Shown here piece after piece: positions 25,562-32,697 of a stretch of DNA of 36,836 nt (the stretch's first letter is position 1; each line of letters opens with the position of its first letter). The notes below the pieces were generated by a model. It saw nothing but the letters and a program-made list of their open reading frames with translations. It searched no databases and was not told the DNA's origin. Source of the stretch: Candidatus Zixiibacteriota bacterium (lineage in GTDB: Bacteria; Zixibacteria; MSB-5A5; WJJR01; JAJRUJ01); NCBI GenBank assembly GCA_024277855.1, contig JAJRUJ010000048.1, positions 1 to 36,836 of the forward strand, read 5' to 3'. The position numbers and the translations under genes were made by a program.

Positions 25562-27001
25562 TCATAGTTGGAAAAAATCGTTGAAATCGACATGGTAGCC
25601 CTGCGGTCGATACTCACCCCGTTCGATATCGAGATTATAAGTGCCGGAATACTCGCCAGCGGCGATTTTGGCCACCATGTCACACAAACGGTCGATTTCT
25701 TCGCGAGCATTATACAGCCCGAAACTCATCCGCAGGGTGCCGGGGATATTAGCCCGATTTCGTTTTCTAATCTCATCTTCATATTGCTTTTCCGTAACCC
25801 GATCAACCTTGAGAAGATATTTAACATAAGTATGCGCACAAAAACATCCGGCACGTACCCCGATGCCACCCTCATAATTCAAGACCGCCGCCGCCAGGTT
25901 GTGCGGAACGTCTTTGATATTAAACGAGATAACACCCAGTCGGTTAACCGTGGTTGCCGGGTCGGTATCGCCGTAGATCTCAACGCCTTCGATTTTGGCA
26001 AGTTTTTCAAGAGCGTAGGCGGTCAATTCCGCTTCGTGGCGGATAATAACCTCCCAGCCAATCTGCTCGATAATCTTGATTATTTTGCCCAATACCACCA
26101 CCCCGACAATGTCCGGGGTTCCGGCCTCCTCCTTGTCGGGCAGATCGGCCCAGTAGGCCTCCTCGAGGTTAACGATGTCGACCATTCCTCCACCGACGGC
26201 GTCTGGTTCACCTTCTTCGAAGGTTCCGCGCAGGCCGACCAGCACCCCAATACCATAAGGCGCATAGACCTTGTGGGCGGAAAAAACCAAATAATCAAGG
26301 TGTGCGGGATCGCTAACCGGCAACATCGAGACAGGGCGATGCGGACAGAGCTGGGCGGCGTCCATCAAAACCCGCGCACCGGCGGCGTGGGCCAGCGCGG
26401 CAATTGTGTGGAAATCATTGATATAGCCAGTCACGTTTGAAGCGCCGGTAACGGCAACCAATTTGACCCGCCCGGCATATTTTTCAAGTTTTTTCCGAAA
26501 GTCAGCCAGCGACAGGGTACCATCTGCTTCAAGCCCGATATGCTCGACCTGCGCCACCCGCCGCCAGGGCAGTTCATTGGAGTGGTGCTCCATTAAGGTG
26601 GTCAAAACGACGTCATCGGGTTTAAGCGGGAGCCGGTTGGCCAGTTTGTTGATCGCCTCGGTCGTGTTCTTGGTAAACAGCGTCACATGCTCGGCCTCAT
26701 CGGCCCCGACAAACCGGGTGATCGTCTCGCGTGCTTTTTCGAAAACCCACGACGACAATTGCGATTTGAAACCCGTTCCCCGGTGAACATTGGAATACCA
26801 CTTGAGAAACTCGCGGAGATGGTCGGCGACAGGATAGAACGTCGGTGTGGAGGCGGCGTTATCAAAATTAATATACGTTACCTGGCTGCCGTCCAACAGC
26901 GGGACTTGCTCATCGATGCCGATGAGTTGTTCACGCAATGTCTCGAGTGTCCAGGTCATGTCTGGTGCAGCGGGATTTGTTGCAGATGATTTAATTGTCA
27001 T
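25562..27001 (-). CDS. Class V aminotransferase, SufS/Csd-like cysteine desulfurase
   Basis: A 479-aa fold-type I PLP enzyme of the group II cysteine desulfurase class. The PLP lysine is K244 in FSAHKVYAPYG, the cofactor-stacking and acid residues are in MEHHSNELPW and VLMDAAQ, and the SufS catalytic-cysteine motif appears as RAGCFCAH with C388 in the catalytic place and an extra C386 two residues before. It is about 70 residues longer than E. coli SufS, with extensions at both ends. No suf genes are nearby and the window already has IscS, so it may supply sulfur for another pathway, act as selenocysteine lyase, or have a different class V reaction. The specific activity is uncertain. Confidence 0.85.
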   Translation of the reverse strand: MTIKSSATNPAAPDMTWTLETLREQLIGIDEQVPLLDGSQVTYINFDNAASTPTFYPVADHLREFLKWYSNVHRGTGFKSQLSSWVFEKARETITRFVGADEAEHVTLFTKNTTEAINKLANRLPLKPDDVVLTTLMEHHSNELPWRRVAQVEHIGLEADGTLSLADFRKKLEKYAGRVKLVAVTGASNVTGYINDFHTIAALAHAAGARVLMDAAQLCPHRPVSMLPVSDPAHLDYLVFSAHKVYAPYGIGVLVGLRGTFEEGEPDAVGGGMVDIVNLEEAYWADLPDKEEAGTPDIVGVVVLGKIIKIIEQIGWEVIIRHEAELTAYALEKLAKIEGVEIYGDTDPATTVNRLGVISFNIKDVPHNLAAAVLNYEGGIGVRAGCFCAHTYVKYLLKVDRVTEKQYEDEIRKRNRANIPGTLRMSFGLYNAREEIDRLCDMVAKIAAGEYSGTYNLDIERGEYRPQGYHVDFNDFFQL

Positions 27002-27051
27002 TACTGGTCCCCTATGCGATTAGCCCGGCAATCCGGGATGGGTCTGCCCAA

Positions 27052-27231
27052 CTATTTCATACCCGCAAAATACGTGTGGGCGTCGCCCGCCGATAGTGCC
27101 TGTCGGACGTTATGCCGGAGATTTTGACTATTTGCCGGTTTTTCGTCATTATCAATCGAAAGTATCTTGCCCGCAACGTTATGAGCAAGAACCTCTTCGA
27201 TTATTTTTGCGGCTTCTCCTAAACCGGTCAT
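27052..27231 (-). CDS. Possible small gene, 59 aa, unknown function
   Basis: A minus-strand reading frame of 59 codons from ATG at 27231 to TAG at 27052, beginning MTGLGEAAKIIEEVLAHNVA and ending AHTYFAGMK. The composition looks like a real soluble helical protein (few rare residues, amphipathic N-terminal helix), and it fills the otherwise empty space upstream of the SufS-like gene, whose start follows 50 bases after its stop. The ribosome site is weak, and no family is recognised. It could be a short leader or partner of the SufS-like enzyme, or a chance open frame. Confidence 0.4.
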   Translation of the reverse strand: MTGLGEAAKIIEEVLAHNVAGKILSIDNDEKPANSQNLRHNVRQALSAGDAHTYFAGMK

Positions 27232-27314
27232 TTATCGGTAGATGGAACTTCCCCGGAAGTTCAGGATAGAAACCGATGACAAGTCGAACTCAGTTTAAGG
27301 CAACGAGGACGATA

Positions 27315-28511
27315 ATGGACAAAGCGATTTGGAGAAACTTACCTGGACATTATATTGGGCCTATGAAAAATCTCCTGCGGAAAAACTGCGCCGCCTTCGG
27401 GGCGGTCGCCCTGGCGATGGTCATCGGTCTGCTGTTTGTAAGCACGGGTTCGGCACAAGCCCGGATCGACTGGCAACAACTGGAAAAACAACTACCCGAA
27501 CGGTTGGTCGTCACTCCCGACACGGACGGTTTCGGCTATGGTTTTGAGACGAGATATGAACCGGCAACTGTCCCGGAAGCATTCTTAACCGGCGGGAACG
27601 AGGCAATCAAAGCGCTGAAAAGCGGGATGGCCGCCGGACGGATTGATACCCTGGTCGCCCTGACCCTCCTGACGCAATTGCATGACCGGGCCTCGGCCGA
27701 CAAACTGGCCGGGATTCTCACCGACCGCAACAAACTGGCGAGGTACACTCCCCGGACAGCCCGGGCGATTCCTTTCGTCTTGCGCTATCATTACGGGGAT
27801 GACAAATGGCCGAAGACGTTGATTAAGGCGCTGGCCAATAGCCCGACTAATGCCGACTCGTCGATTGTCGTCTGTCTGACGGCATTTGAATTGCCGGAGG
27901 CCGATCTTGCTTATTGGCGATCTTTTCCCAACCTGGACTCATTGTCGCAACGTCGAATTATCCAGCGGATCACAACAAAAAACAAATCCGACTATGTGCT
28001 GCTCGATTTCTTCGTCCGGTCGCGCATTCCCAGCATCCAGTTGATGCTGGTCGACTGGCTGGAGCAACGTCAATCGCCGATCTGGCCGGTGTACGCCGAT
28101 TCAATCGCCCGGTCAGCCGTCGGTGACGCCGCCTGCCGGTTATTGCCGTTGACCTCGCGCACCGACACAGCGATTTACCGCCCACTGATGCGTTCGGCGA
28201 TCGCCTTTGCCACCGAAAAGGAGTGCATCATCAATGCCGCACTCACCATCTCGGCGGATGGCGATAGCGGAGCAACGGAGGCCTTGCGTTTTCGTTTCCA
28301 CTCAAATGATAATGATCTGCGGGTCGTCAGTGCAATCGGCCTTTGCCGGCTCGATGATCGCTGGGGACTGGCCGCCTGTATCAGACTCGGCCTGAAAAAC
28401 AAGCGATTTCGGACCCAGGCAATCGAGGCCCTCGAAGGGTATACCGGTCTGACCTACGGTGAGGATGATGCCCGCTGGAAAGAATGGCTCAAAGCTAATT
28501 TGGAACGATAA
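27315..28511 (+). CDS. Exported helical-repeat protein of unknown function
   Basis: A 398-aa protein from the ATG at 27315, chosen for the GAGGA site upstream. A typical signal peptide, MKNLLRKNCAAFGAVALAMV and following residues to SAQA, begins at an internal ATG at 27363, so the true start may be there. The mature part is almost wholly alpha-helical and made of repeated units of about 30-40 residues with patterns such as ALTLLTQLHDRASADKLAGIL and RVVSAIGLCRLDDRWGLAACI, which suggests HEAT- or PBS-lyase-like repeats acting as a periplasmic binding scaffold. No catalytic residues are recognised. It is divergent from the SufS-like gene and separate from the downstream CoA-ligase operon. Confidence 0.8.
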   Translation: MDKAIWRNLPGHYIGPMKNLLRKNCAAFGAVALAMVIGLLFVSTGSAQARIDWQQLEKQLPERLVVTPDTDGFGYGFETRYEPATVPEAFLTGGNEAIKALKSGMAAGRIDTLVALTLLTQLHDRASADKLAGILTDRNKLARYTPRTARAIPFVLRYHYGDDKWPKTLIKALANSPTNADSSIVVCLTAFELPEADLAYWRSFPNLDSLSQRRIIQRITTKNKSDYVLLDFFVRSRIPSIQLMLVDWLEQRQSPIWPVYADSIARSAVGDAACRLLPLTSRTDTAIYRPLMRSAIAFATEKECIINAALTISADGDSGATEALRFRFHSNDNDLRVVSAIGLCRLDDRWGLAACIRLGLKNKRFRTQAIEALEGYTGLTYGEDDARWKEWLKANLER

Positions 28512-28714
28512 ACGCCGGCTCGGCGGCGGTGTCCGGCACCCTGTTCATGGCTCCGGTCTTCTGTCCTTACGGGTTGATTTCCGGGCGTTCCCCCGCAATC
28601 ATCAGCCAAAACCTCATGAATCCGGGACAAGCTTGTCATAGACTGCCGGTCGGGAGTTGATTTCCCGCGCCGGATAATCTTTCTTGCTGAGGCAAGTCTG
28701 GAGAAAGGCAAGAT

Positions 28715-30259
28715 ATGGCACGTTTGCATGAATATCAGGGCAAGCAATTGCTTGCCGACGCGGGGATCAAGACTCCCAAACACGTGGTTATCCGAAAACC
28801 AAGCGAGCTTGATGCGGCTATTGCCGAGGTGGGTTTACCGGCGGTAATCAAAGCCCAGGCCTGGACCACCGGACGCGCCTCGATCGGCGCGATCGCCTTT
28901 GCCGACACCGCCGAAGAAGCCCGCGAAGCGGTAAACCATATGCTCGGACTCGAAGTGAAAGGGTTCCCGGTCACCGAGGTTCTCTTTGAAGAAAAACTCG
29001 CGATTGAACGTGAATTTTACCTGGGCATTATTATCGACGATGCCAACAAATGTCCACGGATGATTTTCTCCTCGGTGGGCGGGACCGGCATCGAAGAAAT
29101 CGCCCGGGAACATCCGGGCAAGGTGGCGCATGCCCTGATTGATTTTCGTTGGGGCTTGCGTGATTTCGAGGCGCGCAACGCGATCCGCAAAACCGGAGTC
29201 GGCGGCAAACTGCAGGTGAAACTGGCCGGAGCGGCAGTAAAATTATACAAAGTCGCCCGTAAGTCCGAGGCCCGTTCAGCGGAAATCAACCCGCTGGTCC
29301 TGCTCGAATCCGGTGAAATCGCCGCGGCCGATTGCCGGGTGACGGTCGACGATTACGCGGTGTTTCGTCATCCGGAACTGGGGATCGAAATCGCCCGCGA
29401 GTACGGTCATCCCCCGACGGCGCTGGACAAGATCGCCTACGATGTCGAGAAAAACGACTACCGCGGCACGTTTTATTTTATCGAGATGGCGCGCGGCTAT
29501 AAAAAAGGCGACAAGTACCTCGGTTTTCACGGCGCGGGCGGCGGCGGGTCGATGATGTCAATGGATGCACTGACCAAACGCGGATACATGATCGCCAATT
29601 TCTGCGATACCTCGGGCAATCCCCCGGCTTCCAAAGTATATCGTGCGGCCAAGATCATCCTGGCCCAGCCGGAAATCGACGGGTATTTTGGTTCGGGCTC
29701 CGGGGTCGCCTCGCAGGAACAGTTCCACTCGGCACGGGGGCTGGTCAAGGCGTTCCGGGAGCTAAACCTCTCAGTTCCGGCGGTGATTCGGCTGGGCGGG
29801 AATATGGAAGACGAAGCCGTGCGGATTTTGACCGAGTATACCAAAGACCTTGCCGCACCGGTGGAAGGGTACAAAAAAGACGATTCGGCCGATTTCTGTG
29901 CCGAGCGCATGCAAAAGCTGCTGGCCGATTTTACCGCGCCGGCCGAAAAGCTCCGACCGCGACCAAAACCGGCGGTAAACAAGCCCTACACCTTCAAGAC
30001 AATTACCGGTTCGGTGACGTATGATCATGATCTTTGCCGCACCTGCGAGTCAAAAGTCTGTATCGAAACCTGTGTGCCGCAGATTTTAAAACTCGAGGAC
30101 GGTCTGCCGGTATTGGCGATATCTGAGGAAGAGGCGGCCAAAGGCAAATGTTCCGAATGCCTGGCCTGTGAGATCGAATGCGCGGTCAGCGGTGCGGGTG
30201 GCGGGTATGTCGACCTGCCGATCGCAGGGTACGACGAATACGTCAAAGAGAATGGATAG
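28715..30259 (+). CDS. Succinyl-CoA-synthetase-like beta subunit fused to a two-cluster ferredoxin domain
   Basis: A 514-aa protein. Residues 1-390 are an ATP-grasp CoA ligase beta subunit: LHEYQGKQLLADAGI at the start, SAEINPLVLLESGE at about 190-203 and a divergent CoA-ligase domain with NFCDTSGNPPASKVY. The glycine-rich loop expected in SucC (HAGGRGKAGGV) reads AWTTGRASIGAI, so it is not a standard succinate enzyme. Residues 430-505 add a bacterial-type ferredoxin with C441, C444, C449 and C453 followed by P, then C479, C482, C485 and C489, enough for two [4Fe-4S] clusters. The alpha subunit gene starts three bases downstream, then a citryl-CoA-lyase-like gene. I infer citrate (citryl-CoA synthetase) as substrate; succinate, malate or another acid remains possible. 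Confidence 0.85.
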   Translation: MARLHEYQGKQLLADAGIKTPKHVVIRKPSELDAAIAEVGLPAVIKAQAWTTGRASIGAIAFADTAEEAREAVNHMLGLEVKGFPVTEVLFEEKLAIEREFYLGIIIDDANKCPRMIFSSVGGTGIEEIAREHPGKVAHALIDFRWGLRDFEARNAIRKTGVGGKLQVKLAGAAVKLYKVARKSEARSAEINPLVLLESGEIAAADCRVTVDDYAVFRHPELGIEIAREYGHPPTALDKIAYDVEKNDYRGTFYFIEMARGYKKGDKYLGFHGAGGGGSMMSMDALTKRGYMIANFCDTSGNPPASKVYRAAKIILAQPEIDGYFGSGSGVASQEQFHSARGLVKAFRELNLSVPAVIRLGGNMEDEAVRILTEYTKDLAAPVEGYKKDDSADFCAERMQKLLADFTAPAEKLRPRPKPAVNKPYTFKTITGSVTYDHDLCRTCESKVCIETCVPQILKLEDGLPVLAISEEEAAKGKCSECLACEIECAVSGAGGGYVDLPIAGYDEYVKENG

Positions 30260-30262
30260 GCG

Positions 30263-31162
30263 ATGAGTATTCTGATCGACAAAACCAAACGGGTACTGGT
30301 CCAGGGAATTACCGGCCGCGAGGGAATGGCCCGAGCCAGGTTGATGAAGGGTTACGGCACCGACGTTGTCGCCGGGTGCACCCCGGGCAAAGGCGGCCAG
30401 ACGGTGTTGAATGTTCCGGTATACGATACAGTCGAGGAGGCCGTTGATAATACCGGACAGATCGATATCTCGACAATTTTTGTCCCGGCTCCACTGGTGA
30501 AAAACGCCGCCCTGGAGGCATTATATGCCGGGATTAAATTGCTGGTGATTGTGCCCGACCGGGTGCCGATTTACGATGTGCTCGAAATTGCGGCGGTGGC
30601 CAAAGAAACCGGCGGCGAGTTTATCGGCCCGAACACGCTCGGCCTCCTCTCCCCCGGCAAAGCGGTACTGGGAATGATCGGCGGCAGCGCGGCCTCGGCC
30701 AAGGATTGGTTCAAAGTCGGCCGTTGCGGGGTAACCTCCCGTTCCGGCGGGATCACCTCGTCGATCGCCTACTATCTTTCGCGGGCGGGCGTGGGCTTGT
30801 CTTCGATTGTCCATGTCGGCGGCGATTCGGTGGTCGGGATGCCGCATCCGGAAGTGATCAAAAAATACCAGGCCGACCCGGAAACCGATGCCGTGGTGAT
30901 GTTCGGTGAGATCGGCGGTTCGCAGGAAGAGACAGTCGCCGATTTGATGGAAGCCGGTGAAATCACCAAACCGCTGATCGCCTATATCGGCGGCCGAGGG
31001 GCGAAATCGGGCACCCGGTTTTCCCATGCCGGGGCAATCATCGAAGGCGGTCGGGGAACATACGAGGGCAAGGTCGAACGGCTGACCGCCGCCGGCGCGC
31101 ATATTGTGGAAAATTTCGGCGATATTCCCCAGGTCACCAAAGAAGTCATGGCAACTTTGTGA
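30263..31162 (+). CDS. Succinyl-CoA-synthetase-like alpha subunit
   Basis: A 299-aa CoA ligase alpha subunit. The CoA-binding Rossmann domain opens with RVLVQGITGREGMARARLM, CTPGKGG follows, and the ligase domain holds the phosphorylated histidine H255 in RFSHAGAIIEGGRGTYEGK. These are the hallmarks of SucD and of the equivalent part of ATP-citrate lyase. In standard SucD the phospho-His is preceded by Gly (GHAGA); here it is Ser. The gene starts three bases after the ferredoxin-fused beta subunit and is followed 36 bases later by the lyase-like gene, so the heteromeric ligase and lyase are made together. Confidence 0.9.
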   Translation: MSILIDKTKRVLVQGITGREGMARARLMKGYGTDVVAGCTPGKGGQTVLNVPVYDTVEEAVDNTGQIDISTIFVPAPLVKNAALEALYAGIKLLVIVPDRVPIYDVLEIAAVAKETGGEFIGPNTLGLLSPGKAVLGMIGGSAASAKDWFKVGRCGVTSRSGGITSSIAYYLSRAGVGLSSIVHVGGDSVVGMPHPEVIKKYQADPETDAVVMFGEIGGSQEETVADLMEAGEITKPLIAYIGGRGAKSGTRFSHAGAIIEGGRGTYEGKVERLTAAGAHIVENFGDIPQVTKEVMATL

Positions 31163-31198
31163 CGGAGTAACCATATCGAACCAGATTCGAGGTCGGCA

Positions 31199-31975
31199 AT
31201 GAGTGAGAACAAATGGCAAACCGCGATCACCGATATCGGGAAAAACAAGATTAACCTGCGCGGGTACCCGATCGAGAAATTGATGGGAAATGCCAGTTTC
31301 GCCCAGGTGGCGTACCTGGCGATTTTCGGTGAACTCCCCGATGAAAAAACCGGCAAGATGATCGACACGATTATTGTCTCGTCGGTCGACCATGGGGTCA
31401 CGCCGCCGTCGATTCTCTCGGCGCTGACGGTCGCCTCGACCGGGGCCTCGCTGTCGGCCTCGATTGCCGCCGGGATCATGTCGATTAATAAATTTCACGG
31501 TGGCGCAATCGAAAACTGCATGAAAATGCTGACCGAAGCAGTCGAGCTGCAGACCGCCAACGGACTCTCAACTGAAGAGGCCGCAAAAAAACTGGTGACC
31601 GATTACCGGGCAACAAAGAAACGGTTATTCGGATACGGCCACCGGGTGCATTCGGAAGATCCCCGCAAGGTGCGATTGATCGAACTGGCCAAAGAACTGG
31701 GGTTTTATGGCCCGGCGGTGCAAATGTCAGTCGCAATTGAACAGGCGATCCAGGAAGTGCTGGGCAGAAACCTGCCGCTCAATGTCGATGGCGCAATCGG
31801 CGCGGTGTTATGCGAGTTGAAAGTCCCGCCGGAATTAGCCAACGCGTTTTTCATCCTGTCGCGAACGGCGGGGATCATCGCCCATGTCTACGAGGAACGC
31901 ACCCGGCAGAAACCGATGCGCAAAGTCGAACCGGGGAATTGGGAATATGACGGCCCCGCCGAGCGGGAGCTGTAA
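31199..31975 (+). CDS. Citryl-CoA-lyase-like protein (short citrate synthase fold)
   Basis: A 258-aa protein of the citrate synthase superfamily. Citrate synthases are about 370-430 aa; this one lacks the N-terminal region and matches the size of stand-alone citryl-CoA lyase of Hydrogenobacter and of the C-terminal lyase domain of ATP-citrate lyase. The catalytic set of the fold is present: H100 (FHGGAIEN), H148 (GYGHRVHSEDPRK) and D197 (NVDGAIGAVLCEL). It would split citryl-CoA to acetyl-CoA and oxaloacetate, or run in reverse. Directly preceded by a CoA-ligase alpha/beta pair, which fits the two-step citrate cleavage route. A truncated citrate or methylcitrate synthase is a less likely alternative. 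Confidence 0.85.
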   Translation: MSENKWQTAITDIGKNKINLRGYPIEKLMGNASFAQVAYLAIFGELPDEKTGKMIDTIIVSSVDHGVTPPSILSALTVASTGASLSASIAAGIMSINKFHGGAIENCMKMLTEAVELQTANGLSTEEAAKKLVTDYRATKKRLFGYGHRVHSEDPRKVRLIELAKELGFYGPAVQMSVAIEQAIQEVLGRNLPLNVDGAIGAVLCELKVPPELANAFFILSRTAGIIAHVYEERTRQKPMRKVEPGNWEYDGPAEREL

Positions 31976-32001
31976 TCAATATTGAAGGCGAGGGATTTGC
32001 G

Positions 32002-32535
32002 ATGTACAATCAGATTGTCGAGATGCTGCCCGAGATCGACGAGATCAAGGACGCTGATCTCCGGGACAAGACAGTAAAGACCTGGGTTGCGGCAATGGAA
32101 AAGAGCGCCCTGACGCTGGACAACCTTAAAACCATGCCTTTCACCCTGCTGGTGGAAGGGGTCAATGTGACCTTTATCGAACATGTTCGCACGGTGTGCC
32201 GGATGTGTATGGCCACCTGGGACGTGTTGCAGGAGGCCTACGGCGAGCGGAACAAGGTCAACCGCGACATTCTGATCGCCGGGGCAATGCTGGCCGACGC
32301 GGGCAAGGCGCTCGAGTTTGCCTATGTCGACGGGAAATATGTCAAATCCGAACATGCCAAATATCTCCGTCACCCGTTTTCCGGGGTCGGGCTGGCCTGG
32401 GAGCAGGGAATCCCCGATTCGGTGTTGCATATCATCGGCACACATTCCAAGGAAATCTGCGGCGCGAAACGCTCACCCGAGGGAATTATCTTTCACCATT
32501 GCGATTTTGTGGATTTCGAATTGATCGGCGGGTGA
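32002..32535 (+). CDS. HD-domain-like protein with a degenerate metal motif
   Basis: A 177-aa alpha-helical protein with HD-domain layout. H61 (FIEHVRTV) fits the first metal ligand, and helix LIAGAMLADAGKALEF (about 91-106) corresponds to the HD pair, but the histidine is replaced by alanine (A98-D99). Later residues H124, H143, H148 and a HHCD motif at 165-168 could still bind metal. Loss of the key His suggests altered metal use or a non-hydrolytic, ligand-binding role. It begins 26 bases after the lyase-like gene and is the last gene of this operon before a terminator, so it may regulate or assist the CoA-ligase/lyase system. Function is not established. Confidence 0.75.
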   Translation: MYNQIVEMLPEIDEIKDADLRDKTVKTWVAAMEKSALTLDNLKTMPFTLLVEGVNVTFIEHVRTVCRMCMATWDVLQEAYGERNKVNRDILIAGAMLADAGKALEFAYVDGKYVKSEHAKYLRHPFSGVGLAWEQGIPDSVLHIIGTHSKEICGAKRSPEGIIFHHCDFVDFELIGG

Positions 32536-32570
32536 TGTAGTAACATCTCAATAAAGGAAGTATTAAAAAA

Positions 32571-32592
32571 GTCGGCGGTCGCCGGCCTTTTT
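32571..32592 (+). terminator. Terminator of the CoA-ligase/lyase operon
   Basis: GTCGGC (32571-32576), loop GGTC, GCCGGC (32581-32586), then CTTTTT. Short, GC-rich stem with a T run, just after the HD-like gene. Confidence 0.82.
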
Positions 32593-32612
32593 GTATCTTT
32601 GCCCAGACAAGT

Positions 32613-32653
32613 TAAAAGCCGGCCATGCGCAGAAAAGGAATCAAAGGCCGGCC
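32613..32653 (-). terminator. Terminator candidate for the minus-strand beta-barrel gene
   Basis: GCCGGCC (32618-32624) pairs with GGCCGGC (32646-32652) across a 21-base loop; on the minus strand TTTTAAC follows the stem. It lies about 45 bases beyond the stop at 32698. Confidence 0.6.
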
Positions 32654-32697
32654 GTTGATCGAAAACATGACCGGCAAACAAAGTGAATAATCTCCCC

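Noticed and set aside
25568-26440. Plus-strand frame of 290 codons opposite the SufS-like gene
   Set aside because: No ribosome site or family motif; the opposite strand encodes a clear PLP enzyme.
30521-31498. Long minus-strand frame of 325 codons opposite the CoA-ligase alpha and lyase genes
   Set aside because: Rich in Arg, Asp, Gly and His with no recognisable domain; the plus-strand proteins are clear family members, so this is a shadow frame.
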